Part shown: positions 28,069-38,543 of the stretch, piece after piece
How positions within the stretch are numbered: position 1 is the first letter of the stretch
Layout: each line of letters begins with the position of its first letter
Assembly: GCF_000741775.1 (NCBI RefSeq)
Contig: NZ_JGZR01000009.1
Coordinates: 37,269 to 101,268 of the forward strand
Direction: 5' to 3'
From: Bifidobacterium subtile
GTDB lineage: Bacteria; Actinomycetota; Actinomycetes; Actinomycetales; Bifidobacteriaceae
DNA: 64,000 nt
Notes under the pieces: generated by a model
The model's database searches: none
Told to the model about the DNA's origin: nothing
The model's input: only the letters and a program-made list of their open reading frames with translations
Made by a program: the position numbers and the translations under genes

Positions 28069-28571
28069 CGTTTCATCTCCATTTCCACAGTATCCATTTC
28101 CAGAGTGCTCATTTCCGCAGTGCGTGCCCGCCCTGCGGTTGTGTGTGCAAGATTTGGCGCTTTCGACGCTTCGCTTTCTGCGGCTTCGACCGACCCAATC
28201 ACGACGGGCAACGGACCTCCGGCGTCGAAGCAGCTGCGTGCGCCGGTGTGGCAGGCGGCTCCGATCTGGTCGACCTGAATGAGCAGTGCGTCGCCGTCGC
28301 AGTCGATGGCAGCGCCTTTGACGTATTGCACATGGCCGGAGGTGTCGCCCTTGCGCCAATATTCCTGCCGTGAGCGCGACCAGAAGGTCACCCGGCCGGT
28401 GCTTAGGGTGCGGTGCAGCGCCTCATCGTTCATATAGCCGACCATGAGCACCTCATGCGTGTCGTATTGCTGGATGACGGCGGCCACCAGCCCTTTGTCA
28501 TCGCGCTTGAGTCGTGCGGCGAGGCGCGGATCCAATTGGCCCTCGTTGTCGTACACCGTATCCGATTCCAT
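28065..28571 (-). CDS. hisI: Phosphoribosyl-AMP cyclohydrolase
   Basis: 168 residues, about 35-50 more than a minimal HisI. Opens the adenine ring of phosphoribosyl-AMP (third histidine step). Visible: [19 protein letters not shown], the metal site [13 protein letters not shown] and C-x7-C-type CHTGARSCF. The extra C-terminus (after PLPVVIGSV) is low-complexity and ends in MEMKR, with repeated [10 protein letters not shown]; it is not part of the enzyme fold and may have grown by small duplications. Overlaps trpE by four bases. Confidence 0.94.
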   Translation of the reverse strand: MESDTVYDNEGQLDPRLAARLKRDDKGLVAAVIQQYDTHEVLMVGYMNDEALHRTLSTGRVTFWSRSRQEYWRKGDTSGHVQYVKGAAIDCDGDALLIQVDQIGAACHTGARSCFDAGGPLPVVIGSVEAAESEASKAPNLAHTTAGRARTAEMSTLEMDTVEMEMKR

Positions 28572-28745
28572 GATTACCTACCGTCTTCTTCCCTGTTGTC
28601 TCGTTCGCCGCATCGCCTGTTCGGTCGTATGCTGCCGCTTGCAGCGGCCAAACATTGCCAATCATTACGATAATCGACGTATTGCATAATGGTCGCATGC
28701 GATGCGCCAGGTGATGCATCCCTGCACGCGCAACCCTTGAGGCGA

Positions 28746-29516
28746 CTATCTGACGAGATACCCTGCCCGGCGCAGCTCGTCCTTGACCTCGCGGATGCTG
28801 GTCTTGCCGTAATGGAAAATCGAGGCGGCGAGCACGGCGTCCGCGCCCGCGTCGATAGCCGGCGGGAAATCCTTGACGCCGCCCGCTCCCCCGCTGGCGA
28901 TGATCGGAATCGACACCTCGCGGCGCATGGCTCGGATCATCTCGAGATCGAAGCCCTGCTCGGTGCCGTCCGCATCCATCGAGTTGAGCAGCACCTCGCC
29001 GGCTCCGAGCTCCTGCGCGCGTTTGGCCCACCACACCGCATCGATGCCGGTGGACTGCCGTCCGCCCATCGTGGTGACCTCGAAACCTGACTCGGTATGG
29101 CTTTCGCCGCGTTCGCGCCGCGCGTCGACCGAGAGCACGAGCACCTGATTGCCGAAGCGCTGCGCCACCTTGCTGATGAGCGTAGGATCGTTGATCGCGG
29201 CGGTATTCACGCTGATCTTGTCCGCGCCGCAGCGCAGCAGCGAATCGACGTCCTCGACCGCGCGCACGCCGCCGCCGACGGTCAGCGGGATGAACAGCTG
29301 CTCGGCGGTGCGTCCTACGACGTCGACCATGGTCTGGCGATGCCCGCTGGAAGCCGTGACATCGAGGAAGGTGAGTTCGTCGGCCCCCTGCCGGTAGTAC
29401 TCGGCGGCGAGTTCGACCGGATCGCCGGCATCGCGCAGATTCTCGAAATGCACGCCTTTGACCACGCGTCCTTCATCGACGTCCAGACATGGGATGACTC
29501 GCACAGCCAACGACAT
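28746..29516 (-). CDS. hisF: Imidazole glycerol phosphate synthase, cyclase subunit
   Basis: 256 residues. TIM barrel with [18 protein letters not shown], the first catalytic Asp in CLDVD, the second in [16 protein letters not shown], and phosphate sites [10 protein letters not shown] and [11 protein letters not shown]. It works with glutaminase HisH, not encoded in this window. CAGGAG precedes the ATG. 174 bp separate it from hisI, enough for a promoter. Confidence 0.97.
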   Translation of the reverse strand: MSLAVRVIPCLDVDEGRVVKGVHFENLRDAGDPVELAAEYYRQGADELTFLDVTASSGHRQTMVDVVGRTAEQLFIPLTVGGGVRAVEDVDSLLRCGADKISVNTAAINDPTLISKVAQRFGNQVLVLSVDARRERGESHTESGFEVTTMGGRQSTGIDAVWWAKRAQELGAGEVLLNSMDADGTEQGFDLEMIRAMRREVSIPIIASGGAGGVKDFPPAIDAGADAVLAASIFHYGKTSIREVKDELRRAGYLVR

Positions 29517-29612
29517 TGCAACTCCTGTTCACAGCCAGCTTATTCGTTACCTAGGGTAGCGGCCCCCGAGGTCAAGCGCGCATGTGTCGCTCGGATTGCC
29601 TTCAGGAGTTCT

Positions 29613-30809
29613 TTATTGGTGCTTCGCAGCCAGCTGCCCGCACGCTCCGTCGATGTCGGAGCCGCGCGTGTCGCGCAGCGTCGCCGCGATGCCCGCACGG
29701 TGCAGAATGTCGAGAAACTGCCGCTCGTCCTCGGGCTTCGAAGCCGTCCAGCGCGAGCCCTCGATGGGGTTGAGCGGAATAGGATTGACATGCGCCCAGT
29801 CGTCGCCGTAATGGTTCAGCCGCTTCGCCAGCTCACGGGCGTGCTCGGCCTGGTCGTTGATGCCGCGCATAAGCGCGTATTCGATGCTGACGCGCCGCTT
29901 GCTGGACAGATAATACGCATGCGCGGCGTCGAGCACCTTCGTGGTGTTGAAGCGCTTGTTCATCGGCACCAGCTCGTCGCGCAGCGCGTCGGTCGGGGCG
30001 TGCAGCGAGACGGCGAGACGGACGGGAAGCCCCTCTTTGGCCAGCTTGTTGATGCCGGGCACCACGCCGACCGTGGAGACGGTGATATTGCGAGCGGAGA
30101 TGCCGAAGCCTTCCGGCGGCAAGGCGCTCATCTGGCGCACGGCGGCCATCACGGAACGATAGTTGCCCATCGGCTCGCCCATGCCCATGAAGACCACGTT
30201 GCTCAGCCGCCCCGGTCCTCCCGCGATGTCGCCGTCGCGCGTGGCTTTGGCGGCGATGCGCACCTGTTCGAGGATCTCGCCAGTGGACATATTGCGCGTC
30301 AGGCCCAGCTGCCCGGTCGCGCAGAAGGGGCAGCCCATGCCGCAGCCGACCTGGCTGGAGATGCACAGCGTCGTGCGCTTGGGGTAGCGCATGAGCACCG
30401 ATTCGATGCGGGCGCCGTCGAACAGCTCCCACAGGGTCTTCACCGTGGTTCCCTCATCGGCGGTCTGTCGCGTGACCTCGCTGATCAGCGGCGGGAAGAA
30501 CGCGCTGCTCGCACGTGAACGCATATCCGCAGGAAAGTCAGAGAAATGCTCCGTGTCAGTGTCGTAATGCGCGAAGTAATGATTCGCCAGCTGCTTGACG
30601 CGGAAAGGCTGCAGATTCAGGCGCTGCGCGGCTTCGCCGCGTTGTTCGGCGCTCATATCGACCAGGTGCAGCGGCGGCTTGCCGCGACGCGCATGGTCCT
30701 TGGCCAGCACATCGCGGAACGCCCCCGTGGTGCCGCCCGGCGTGATCCCGCTGGATGCCGCGTCGTGCGGCACAGTGTCTTGCGCCATATCATCATTGCT
30801 GATTGTCAT
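29613..30809 (-). CDS. rlmN: Dual-specificity RNA methyltransferase RlmN
   Basis: 398 residues. Radical-SAM cluster motif Cx3Cx2C in GCGMGCPFCATG. Methylates A2503 of 23S rRNA and A37 of some tRNAs. Also visible: N-terminal QPFRVKQLANHYFAHYDTD, NVVFMGMGEPMGN, RNITVSTVGVVPGI, RLAVSLHAPTD, and the C-terminal ATLRDTRGSDIDGACGQL holding the catalytic Cys of the DxxxACGQL motif. Conserved actinobacterial order frr-cdsA-rlmN. Confidence 0.96.
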   Translation of the reverse strand: MTISNDDMAQDTVPHDAASSGITPGGTTGAFRDVLAKDHARRGKPPLHLVDMSAEQRGEAAQRLNLQPFRVKQLANHYFAHYDTDTEHFSDFPADMRSRASSAFFPPLISEVTRQTADEGTTVKTLWELFDGARIESVLMRYPKRTTLCISSQVGCGMGCPFCATGQLGLTRNMSTGEILEQVRIAAKATRDGDIAGGPGRLSNVVFMGMGEPMGNYRSVMAAVRQMSALPPEGFGISARNITVSTVGVVPGINKLAKEGLPVRLAVSLHAPTDALRDELVPMNKRFNTTKVLDAAHAYYLSSKRRVSIEYALMRGINDQAEHARELAKRLNHYGDDWAHVNPIPLNPIEGSRWTASKPEDERQFLDILHRAGIAATLRDTRGSDIDGACGQLAAKHQ

Positions 30810-30830
30810 AATATGCTTAGGCCTTTGCCG

Positions 30831-31790
30831 TTAGAGTCCCGTAGCCCACAGCAGCGCCGCAAGGAAGGGCGCGCATAGGAGAATCGAATCGACTCGGTCC
30901 ATCACGCCGCCATGGCCTTTGAGCAAATGGCCCATGTCTTTGATGCCGATATCGCGTTTGAGCATCGAGGCGCACAAATCGCCGAAAGTGCCCACGATGC
31001 CTACTATCGTGCCCATGATGATCGGCACCCACCATCGTGTGACCCATAGATTCGAGTAGGTGCCGGCGAAGATGGCGTAGGCTCCTGCGATCGAGAACAG
31101 AATCGAGCCGAGCAGCCCTTCGACCGACTTCTTCGGGGAGATGCGCGGCGAGAGCTTGTGCTTGCCGAGCCAAGCGCCGGCGAACAGTCCTCCGGTATCG
31201 CTGATGGCCGGGAGGAACACGACGATGACCGCATGCGCCACAGGATGGTCGTTGAAGGTCAGCGGCAGCACGATGCATGAGGCGAGCAGCGGTATGTAGA
31301 GCACTGTGAAGATCGATACGGCTACGTCATCCAGACGGCTGCCGTGTTCCTGAGCGGGTTTGACTGCGGCGGCTGCGGACGGATCCGTCTTTTTCGATGC
31401 GGCCGCGCTCAGCCGTGCGCCCGGCGCGAAGTCCAGGCTTGCCGCGATGACGATCAAAGGCAGGGAGACTGCGATGCATACGGCGACGGCAAGAATATGC
31501 CGGTCGGAGTAATAGGTGGCCAGCAGCGTGATACTGGAGCTCAGGACCATCAGTATCAGCGGGAAGCGCAGATTTGCTGCGGCGAAATCGACGCGCAGCT
31601 CCCACAGCGCGAGAATCATGAACACGACGATGAGTACGACGAAGGCATCGATGCGAACAAGCAGGCACGCCAGAATCAGCACGATCAGCACGACAGCAGT
31701 GGCCACCGCCTGCGGCATGTTGCGCCCGGTCTTCTTGTTGATGTCCTGCAGCGCCTCTTCGGCTTCGCTGCCATGATGTCCTGTATGCAT
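30831..31790 (-). CDS. cdsA: Phosphatidate cytidylyltransferase
   Basis: 319 residues from the ATG at 31790 (an ATG two codons earlier sits too close to GAGAAGG). Makes CDP-diacylglycerol from phosphatidate and CTP. About eight hydrophobic segments, and the family signature near the C-terminus: the SKKSVEGLLGSILFS-type motif (PKKSVEGLLGSILFSIAG) followed by FGDLCASMLKRDIGIKDMG and GGVMDRVDS, where the conserved Asp residues bind Mg2+. Part of frr-cdsA-rlmN. Supplies the substrate for the PgsA-like enzyme at 19634. Confidence 0.95.
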   Translation of the reverse strand: MHTGHHGSEAEEALQDINKKTGRNMPQAVATAVVLIVLILACLLVRIDAFVVLIVVFMILALWELRVDFAAANLRFPLILMVLSSSITLLATYYSDRHILAVAVCIAVSLPLIVIAASLDFAPGARLSAAASKKTDPSAAAAVKPAQEHGSRLDDVAVSIFTVLYIPLLASCIVLPLTFNDHPVAHAVIVVFLPAISDTGGLFAGAWLGKHKLSPRISPKKSVEGLLGSILFSIAGAYAIFAGTYSNLWVTRWWVPIIMGTIVGIVGTFGDLCASMLKRDIGIKDMGHLLKGHGGVMDRVDSILLCAPFLAALLWATGL

Positions 31791-31834
31791 CCGCATCCTT
31801 CTCGATTGATGGTGGTCCCGCGAGCCGGAAGGCT

Positions 31835-32389
31835 TCAGACCTCCATGATCTCCTTCTGCTTGCTTTCCAGCAGGACATCGAGTTCGTCGGTGGTGCGCTT
31901 GGTGACTTTGTCGAGCTCCTTGAGCAGACGATCGCCTTCATCCTCGCCCATCTCGCCGCCTTTGACGGCCTTGTCGATGGATTCCTTGGCCTTGCGGCGA
32001 ATATTGCGCACCGCGACCTTGCCGTCCTCGGCCTTGGTCTTGGCGAGCTTGACATACTCCTTGCGGCGGTCCTCGGTCAGCTCCGGCATCGTCACGCGGA
32101 TGACATTGCCGTCGCGGCGCGGGCTGACGCCGAGATCGGAATCACGGATGGCCTTCTCGACCGCATTCGCCTGCGAGGGGTCGAATGGGGTAATCGACAG
32201 CGTGCGCGGCTCGGGAACGCCGATCGTGGCGACGGCCTTGATGGGTGTGGGCGCGCCGTAGTAGTCGACTATCAGGCCGTTGAGCAGCGCCGGATTGGCG
32301 CGCCCGGTGCGGATGCCGGAGAAATTCTCCTTGGTCGCTTCGACGGATTTGCCCATCTGGGCATTTGCTTGATCAATGACGGATGCCAT
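31835..32389 (-). CDS. frr: Ribosome recycling factor
   Basis: 184 residues from ATG 32389, with AAGGAGTG in front; a GTG two codons earlier is part of this site. Visible: TKENFSGIRTGRANPALLNGL, VDYYGAPTPIKAVATIGVPEPRTLSI, VIRVTMPELTEDRRKEYVKLAK. Splits post-termination ribosomes together with EF-G. Confidence 0.97.
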   Translation of the reverse strand: MASVIDQANAQMGKSVEATKENFSGIRTGRANPALLNGLIVDYYGAPTPIKAVATIGVPEPRTLSITPFDPSQANAVEKAIRDSDLGVSPRRDGNVIRVTMPELTEDRRKEYVKLAKTKAEDGKVAVRNIRRKAKESIDKAVKGGEMGEDEGDRLLKELDKVTKRTTDELDVLLESKQKEIMEV

Positions 32390-32594
32390 GTTCACTCCTT
32401 GTGGTTGCTTGGCGGTTATGCAGAGGTTCGTGGTGTGCAGGGACTCGACGCGGATTGCGATGCGTCCTCGTTGCCGTGCTGCGTGCTGACGTTGTGCAGA
32501 TGGTTAATCTCAGCCAACCTTAGTCAACAATAGTCGTTGTTGCTGGAGGACTTGTGGATGCGGGCGAAAGCTCTGGCCTTGCGCGACGTCGTCG

Positions 32595-33344
32595 CTATGC
32601 GGCGATGCTCGAGTCGGCGTTCGATACCAGCGTGCCGATTCTCTCCCCCACCAAGGCGCGGGTGACGTTGCCCTCGCCTTCCAAGCCGAAGACGCGGATG
32701 GGGGTCGCGTTGTCCCGAGCCATCGACAGGGCGGAAGCATCCATCACCGCGAGGTTGTCGACCAGTGCGCGGCTGTAGTCCAGCGTGTCGAAACGCTTCG
32801 CTCCGGCGTCCTTGCGGGGGTCCGCTGTGTAGACGCCATCCACGCCGTTCTTGCCCATCAGCACCTCGTCGCAGTGGATCTCCAAGGCGCGTTGAATCGA
32901 GACGGTGTCGGTCGAGAAGTACGGCATGCCGGCGCCTGCGCCGAAGATGACCACCCGGCCTTTTTCGAGATGGCGGATGGCTTTGAGCGGAATGTATGGT
33001 TCGGCGACCTGACCCATGACGATGGCGGTCTGCACGCGCGTCGCCTGTCCCTCCTGCTCCAGGAAGTCCTGCAGCGCCAGGCTGTTCATCACCGTGCCGA
33101 GCATGCCCATGTAGTCGCCGCGGCTGCGATCGATGCCGGCCTGCTGCAGTTCGGCGCCGCGGAAGAAGTTGCCGCCGCCGACCACGATGGCGACCTGCAC
33201 GCCACGCTGCACGGCCGGGACGATCTCCTCCGCGATGCGCCGGACCACCTGCGTGTCGATGCCGACGGCGCCGCCGCCGAAGGCCTCCCCCGAAAGCTTG
33301 AGCAGAACACGTCTGGGCTTGGTTGTTGCTTCTTCGCCGGTCAT
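32595..33344 (-). CDS. pyrH: UMP kinase
   Basis: 249 residues from ATG 33344 (preceded by GAAAGGCTG). Amino-acid-kinase fold: [71 protein letters not shown]. Makes UDP from UMP. Standard rpsB-tsf-pyrH-frr order. Confidence 0.97.
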   Translation of the reverse strand: MTGEEATTKPRRVLLKLSGEAFGGGAVGIDTQVVRRIAEEIVPAVQRGVQVAIVVGGGNFFRGAELQQAGIDRSRGDYMGMLGTVMNSLALQDFLEQEGQATRVQTAIVMGQVAEPYIPLKAIRHLEKGRVVIFGAGAGMPYFSTDTVSIQRALEIHCDEVLMGKNGVDGVYTADPRKDAGAKRFDTLDYSRALVDNLAVMDASALSMARDNATPIRVFGLEGEGNVTRALVGERIGTLVSNADSSIAA

Positions 33345-33431
33345 AGACAGCCTTTCTTGCCATGCATCGTGCATATTTTCCGCTCTATAGGGTATCCGCC
33401 AACACAGACAGCGCAAAACCCCAGATACGAA

Positions 33432-33471
33432 CAATGGGCCGCTGATGCATTGCTGCATCAGCGGCCCATTG
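33432..33471. terminator. Perfect 18-bp hairpin between tsf and pyrH
   Basis: CAATGGGCCGCTGATGCA and its exact reverse complement close a 4-nt loop. It follows the tsf stop and would end or attenuate the rpsB-tsf transcript before pyrH. Confidence 0.7.
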
Positions 33472-33523
33472 CCGTAAATTCCACCTGTTTTGTCACCTAT
33501 TCGATAAAACGGCTATCGTGAAA

Positions 33524-34375
33524 TCACTGTTCGTCACCCTTGCCGACTTCGAGACGGGCGAAGGCCAGAGCCTTGCCGCCCACCTTCTTGAACAGATCGC
33601 CGACGGTCTTGGAGGGGTCCTTGACGAACTCCTGCTCAAGCAGCACGTTCTCCTTGTAGAAGGCGTTGAGGCGGCCTTCCACGATCCTGGGAACAATCTT
33701 CTCGGGCTTGCCTTCGGCCAGGGACTTCTCGGTGGCCACGCGACGCTCGGACTCGACCACATTGGCCGGAACGTCCTCGCGGGTGAGCCACTGGGCGCCG
33801 AGTGCGGAAATCTGCAGTGCGGCCTCGTGCGCCACCTGTGCGCCGGCCTCGTCGGTCGCGATCATGGCCACGATGCTCGGCGGCATCTCGACGGAGCGCT
33901 TGTGCGCGTAGATCTCGACGTGCGGACCCGCGATCGTCGCGAACTGGCCGAGCTTGACGTGCTCGCCGAACAGGGCGGCCGCCTCTTCGACGGTCTCCTT
34001 GACGGTGGCTTCGCCATCGGCTGTCGCCAGCAGCTCATCCACGGAAGCCGCCTTGGCCGCGATGGCCTTGTCGACGATGCTGTCGGCGAATTCGACGAAC
34101 TTCGGGGTCTTGGCCACGAAATCGGTTTCGGAATTGACTTCGACCGCGTAGCCGATCTGGCCTTCGGCGGACTCGATGACCTTGGAGGCGATCGTGCCTT
34201 CCTTGGCGTTGCGGCCTTCGCGCTTGCCTGCGGCCTGAATGCCCTTGGCGCGGATGATCTCCTTGGCGCGCGCGACATCGCCCTCGGCCTCGGTCAGGGC
34301 CTTCTTGACGTCCATCATGCCGGCGCCGGTATCCTCGCGCACCTGCTTGATCAATGCTGCGGTTATTGCTGCCAT
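33524..34375 (-). CDS. tsf: Elongation factor Ts
   Basis: 283 residues. Visible: N-terminal UBA-like ALIKQVREDTGAGMMDVKKAL, the EF-Tu contact TSE/TDFV-like VNSETDFVAKTPKF, and VAMIATDEAGAQ; ends with the dimerisation region and GKALAFARLEVGKG. Exchanges GDP for GTP on EF-Tu. AGAGGAGACACAC precedes the ATG. 89 bp after rpsB. Confidence 0.97.
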   Translation of the reverse strand: MAAITAALIKQVREDTGAGMMDVKKALTEAEGDVARAKEIIRAKGIQAAGKREGRNAKEGTIASKVIESAEGQIGYAVEVNSETDFVAKTPKFVEFADSIVDKAIAAKAASVDELLATADGEATVKETVEEAAALFGEHVKLGQFATIAGPHVEIYAHKRSVEMPPSIVAMIATDEAGAQVAHEAALQISALGAQWLTREDVPANVVESERRVATEKSLAEGKPEKIVPRIVEGRLNAFYKENVLLEQEFVKDPSKTVGDLFKKVGGKALAFARLEVGKGDEQ

Positions 34376-34464
34376 TGTGTGTCTCCTCTGTTGGATTGCA
34401 TGTGGCCTGCGCCTAGCCGTTGGTCTCTTTGCCAGCAGCCGGGCACAGGCCGGTACGCACTTGC

Positions 34465-35316
34465 TCAGGCCTGTGCGGGAGCCGGGGTCTCAGCTTCGGC
34501 TGCCGGCTGCTCGGTCGCTGCCGGAGCATCGGCTTCAGCGGCGGGAGCGTCCTTGGTCAGGAGCTCCTTTTCCCAAGCGGCCATCGGCTGATCGGCGGTT
34601 TCGCCCTCGGCCTTGGCGGCCTTGCCGGAACGCTCGAGCAGGCCATCGGCCACGGCGTCGGCCATAAGGCTGGTGAGCAGTTCGATGCCGCGAATGGCGT
34701 CATCGTTGGCCGGAATCGGGTAGTCCACGGTCTCCGGATCGGTGTTGGTGTCGACGACGGCGACGACCGGGATGCCCAGCTTGTGCGCCTCTTCGACAGC
34801 CAGCGCCTCCTTGTTGATGTCCACGATGAACATCGCCGAGGGGGTGCGGCCCATGTTGCGGATGCCTCCGAGCTGCTTGTTGAGCTTGTCCTTCTCGCGC
34901 TCGAGGAGCAGCAGCTCCTTCTTGGTCAGGCCCGAGCCGCGCACGTCGGAGAAGTCCATCTCCTCAAGCTCCTTGAGGCGGGTGACGCGCTTGGAGACGG
35001 TCTGGAAGTTGGTCAGCATGCCGCCGAGCCAGCGTTCGCTCACGTAAGGCATGTTCACGCGGGTGGACTGCTTCTCGACCGCTTCCTGCGCCTGCTTCTT
35101 CGTGCCGACGAACAGGACGGTGCCGTTGTGCGCGACAGTCGTCTTGATGAAGTCGTAGGCCGTGTCGATCATGTCGAGCGACTTGAAGAGATTGATGATA
35201 TGAATGCCGTTGCGCTGGGTGAGGATGTACTGCTTCATCTTCGGGTTCCAACGACGGGTCTGATGGCCGAAGTGCAGTCCTGCCTTCAGCATGTCACTCA
35301 TGGTGATCTGAGCCAT
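34465..35316 (-). CDS. rpsB: 30S ribosomal protein S2
   Basis: 283 residues from ATG 35316. Visible: [57 protein letters not shown], and [27 protein letters not shown]. The C-terminus is an Ala/Glu/Pro tail common in bifidobacterial S2. Heads the rpsB-tsf-pyrH-frr-cdsA-rlmN block. Confidence 0.97.
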   Translation of the reverse strand: MAQITMSDMLKAGLHFGHQTRRWNPKMKQYILTQRNGIHIINLFKSLDMIDTAYDFIKTTVAHNGTVLFVGTKKQAQEAVEKQSTRVNMPYVSERWLGGMLTNFQTVSKRVTRLKELEEMDFSDVRGSGLTKKELLLLEREKDKLNKQLGGIRNMGRTPSAMFIVDINKEALAVEEAHKLGIPVVAVVDTNTDPETVDYPIPANDDAIRGIELLTSLMADAVADGLLERSGKAAKAEGETADQPMAAWEKELLTKDAPAAEADAPAATEQPAAEAETPAPAQA

Positions 35317-35642
35317 AATAGTGCTCTTGCCTTTCATGTCGGTTATTGCCTGGCCATGCGCATCCGCGTGCAGCACTCGGCAAGGAGCACCGACCGACAC
35401 GGACCGTCGCGGGCATGACGCGATTTGTGGTGTGCCGGTTGGAATTCTTGGTTGGATTCAAGCACCGCACGACCGTGCATGAATCCGGTTGGCACACGAT
35501 TTCCGATGATACTACAGGGATAGTACTAAAACATCATATTGACGCATCCGGCGCATGCCTTGCCGGCGCTCACTGCCGGCTAATGGTCAGGTTCCTGCGT
35601 TTATGCAGGCTCAAACGTGCGAATCCGACCAGTAAGCCTCGT
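35317..35642. other. Upstream region of rpsB
   Basis: About 325 bp without a gene between rpsB and def, both on the minus strand. It must hold the rpsB promoter and leader. A GCCGGC-N7-GCCGGC inverted repeat near 35563-35582 sits closer to def and could be its terminator. I see no clear -10/-35 pair. Confidence 0.4.
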
Positions 35643-36125
35643 TCAGCGCTGGGCGCGCAGCCGGCGCATGGCCTCGCGGCGCACCTGCTTTTCGAGCCGG
35701 TCGAGGTAGATATGACCGTCGAGATGATCGTATTCGTGCTGCAGCATGCGGCCCATCATGCCATGGCCCTCCAGCACCACCGTCTTGCCGTCCAGGTCGA
35801 TGCCCCGCACGCGGGCGTAATCGGCGCGTCGGGTGGCGTACCATAATCCCGGAACCGACAGGCAGCCTTCGTCGCCGTACTGCTCGCCGCTGGTCTCTTC
35901 CATCACCGGGTTCAGAATATAGCCGACAGTGCCGTCGATATTGTAGGAGAAAGCTCGCAGGCTCACGCCGATCTGATTCGCGGAAAGCCCTGCCCTGCCC
36001 GGATCGTCGACCGTTTCGAGCAGATCCTCGACCAGTCGGCGCACTGCTGGGGTGATCTCCTTGATGGGTTCGCACGGCGTGCGCAGCACCGGATCGGGTA
36101 TCACACGAATCTCGCGTATCGTCAC
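35643..36125 (-). CDS. def: Peptide deformylase
   Basis: 160 residues starting at GTG 36125, which has AGGAGAGAAGAA in front; the open frame extends further but without such a site. All three deformylase motifs are present: [17 protein letters not shown] and QHEYDHLDG (metal-binding Cys and two His). Removes the formyl group from nascent proteins. Confidence 0.95.
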   Translation of the reverse strand: MTIREIRVIPDPVLRTPCEPIKEITPAVRRLVEDLLETVDDPGRAGLSANQIGVSLRAFSYNIDGTVGYILNPVMEETSGEQYGDEGCLSVPGLWYATRRADYARVRGIDLDGKTVVLEGHGMMGRMLQHEYDHLDGHIYLDRLEKQVRREAMRRLRAQR

Positions 36126-36276
36126 TTCTTCTCTCCTCGTATAGTTCGTATTCGCGTTCGGACACGCCAACATCGTGCCGGTGTCCCGGCATAGCCGACC
36201 GCCGTTGAGATCAGCCTAACGTAGCCCAACGGCGGAGCGAACATGCATCTGGTCGTCTGCAAGGACGCCCCAAACC

Positions 36277-38376
36277 TTATTCCGCCTTGGAACCCGATCC
36301 AGCGCCTTGCGCAATCTGCGCGTCCTGTTCAGGTTCCTCCTGGACATCGGCATTCGCCGAGGCCTCAGCGGGAAGCGAAACCGGCATCGCATCGCCATCC
36401 TGGGCCTGCGGACGCGTGATGTAGGTTTTGGCCTGATCGAAAGCCTGACGTACGCGAGGGCTGACCGTTTCCGAGGCCTGCTTGGCTGTTTCGGACGCCT
36501 GCTTGACGGTTTCCGTGGCCCGATCGAAGATCTTAACCGTCGTCGTAGGCTGCGGCGAACGGGAACGAGGCGCGTAGAGCACGTTCTCGATCAGATCGGC
36601 GTAGTGCTGCAATACCTTGGGGCGAACGACTTTGAGGCTGGCTGTCAGCGTGCCGTCCTCCTGATTGAAGTCTTGGGGCACAATGGCGAATTTGCGCACC
36701 GATTCGGCGCGGGAGACGCTGCTGTTCGCCTGATCGACGTACTGCTGGATGAACGCGCGCACGGCTTCGCTTTTCGCGATCTGCTCCAAGGGCATATCCC
36801 CGTCCATGCCGCGCTGAATCAGCCAGGAGTAGACCATGTCCGGATCCAACGTGATCAGCGCGGAAACGAAGGGCTTGCCGTCGCCGAGCACCACGGAGTG
36901 CGCGACGATCGGGCAGGTGTTGATCGTATCCTCCATCGGGGCAGGACTGATGTTCTTGCCGCCTGCGGTGATGATGATGTCTTTCTTGCGACCGGTGATG
37001 TACAGGAAACCGTCGTCGTCGATCTGCCCCAGGTCGCCGCTGCGCAGCCAGCCGTCCTCGCCGAGCACTTCCTTGGTGAGCTCAGGCTGCTTGTAGTAGC
37101 CGAGGAAGACGTTCTCGCCTTTGATCATGACCTCGTCATCGTCACCCAGCTTGTATGCGATGCCAGGTCCAGGACGCCCTACAGAGCCGACGCGGTTCGC
37201 GTTTTCGAAGTTCACCACGCAGGGCGCGGCCGTTTCGGTCATGCCGTAGCCCTGAATGAAGGTGATGTCGTCAAGGCCGTTGAAGAAATGCGCCAGATCG
37301 GCGTTCATCGGCGCACCGCCGCAGGCCAGATAACGCAGATTCGGGCCGAGCGCGGAGCGTATCTGCGAACCGATGGTGCCCATATAGAAGGAATGGGCCA
37401 TGCGAGCCATAAGCGAATGGGCTTTGCCGTCGCGCTCGTCCTTGGACCATTGCACGAAATGCTTGAAGCCGCCGGCGAAGATTCTGCCCTTCATGCCCGC
37501 CCCGGCTTTCTGCGAGGCCGCATTGTAGACCTTTTCAAACACGCGCGGCACGCCGAGCAGATAGGTCGGCTTGAAGCTGCGCAGGTCCGCAAGCAGATGT
37601 GCGGCGCTGGGAACGTAGCCGACCACGCCGCGCGAGCCGATCGCCACGTATTGGATGTAGCGCGCGAAGCAGTGGGCCAGCGGCAGGAAAAGCATCAGAC
37701 GGCTCGGCTGATACAGCATTTCATCGAGCACGTCATAGCCGGCGAACACGATGGTGGTGAAGTTGCGATGCGAAAGCATCGCCCCCTTGGGTTTGCCTGT
37801 GGAGCCGGACGTATAGACGATGGTGGCCATATCGTCGGCGTGCACGCGGCTGATGGCCTTGTCGAGCTCCTCGTCATCGATGGATTCGCCGAAGTCGGCC
37901 ACTGCGTCCAGGCCTTCGGCCATGAAGTTGAACACATAGTTCAGATTCGGGCTGTTCTGGCGAATCTGCTCCAAGGTCTGGGCATGCGCATAATCGCCGG
38001 CGAAGGCGATCATCGGTTCGACTTCCGCGACGATCGAGGAGGCCTGCACCGCGGAATCGGTTTCGTAGATCGGCACGGATACCGCGCCGATGGCGGCGCA
38101 GGCGAAGTCCACGATTCCCCACTCGTAGCAGGTGGCGGAGTAGATGACGACCATGCTTCCGGCCTTGACCCCTATGCCGAGCAGCCCTTTGGCCACCTGC
38201 CGCACACGGTCGAGCATCTCGCCCGACTTCACGTCATGCCATTGACGGGTGCGCTCGTCCTGCCACTGCGCGATGAGTTCATCGCGGTCGCGTGCGGCAC
38301 GATTCGCCAGCAACGAGTAGATGGTGTCCTTCTCAGTGGTGGGATGGATGATATCCACCGCAAATTCTCGCAACAT
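36277..38376 (-). CDS. fadD: Long-chain acyl-CoA synthetase (AMP-forming)
   Basis: 699 residues from ATG 38376. AMP-binding motifs: TSGSTGKPKGAMLSHRN, GYGMTETAAPCVVNF, GENVFLGYYKQPE, the hinge WLRSGDLGQIDDDGFLYITGRKKD, and ITAGGKNISP. Activates fatty acids to acyl-CoA for lipid synthesis. After about residue 600 a low-complexity tail rich in Ala, Glu, Gln and Thr (KQASETAKQASET) replaces catalytic sequence. A second paralogue is at 44013. Starts with MLREFAVDIIHPTTEKDT. Confidence 0.92.
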   Translation of the reverse strand: MLREFAVDIIHPTTEKDTIYSLLANRAARDRDELIAQWQDERTRQWHDVKSGEMLDRVRQVAKGLLGIGVKAGSMVVIYSATCYEWGIVDFACAAIGAVSVPIYETDSAVQASSIVAEVEPMIAFAGDYAHAQTLEQIRQNSPNLNYVFNFMAEGLDAVADFGESIDDEELDKAISRVHADDMATIVYTSGSTGKPKGAMLSHRNFTTIVFAGYDVLDEMLYQPSRLMLFLPLAHCFARYIQYVAIGSRGVVGYVPSAAHLLADLRSFKPTYLLGVPRVFEKVYNAASQKAGAGMKGRIFAGGFKHFVQWSKDERDGKAHSLMARMAHSFYMGTIGSQIRSALGPNLRYLACGGAPMNADLAHFFNGLDDITFIQGYGMTETAAPCVVNFENANRVGSVGRPGPGIAYKLGDDDEVMIKGENVFLGYYKQPELTKEVLGEDGWLRSGDLGQIDDDGFLYITGRKKDIIITAGGKNISPAPMEDTINTCPIVAHSVVLGDGKPFVSALITLDPDMVYSWLIQRGMDGDMPLEQIAKSEAVRAFIQQYVDQANSSVSRAESVRKFAIVPQDFNQEDGTLTASLKVVRPKVLQHYADLIENVLYAPRSRSPQPTTTVKIFDRATETVKQASETAKQASETVSPRVRQAFDQAKTYITRPQAQDGDAMPVSLPAEASANADVQEEPEQDAQIAQGAGSGSKAE

Positions 38377-38543
38377 AGCATCCACTATAAACCCTGACCA
38401 AACGGCATGGCCTCGCATGGGCGCGGTTCGTGGCGCACGTGAGTCATATCACACGCAGGTATGGCCACATGCAACCGCATCGACCGGCCTGCACCATGGG
38501 CAGCCGGCAACGTGTCATTCGCAGCGCGCAAGTCCTGCGAATG

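Noticed and set aside
36307..38397. Large plus-strand protein opposite the acyl-CoA synthetase
   Set aside because: Exact antisense of an unmistakable FadD gene, caused by high GC; no motif or ribosome site of its own. The same holds for the long antisense frames at 44061-45584, 48011-49366, 29097-30518 and 19229-20248.
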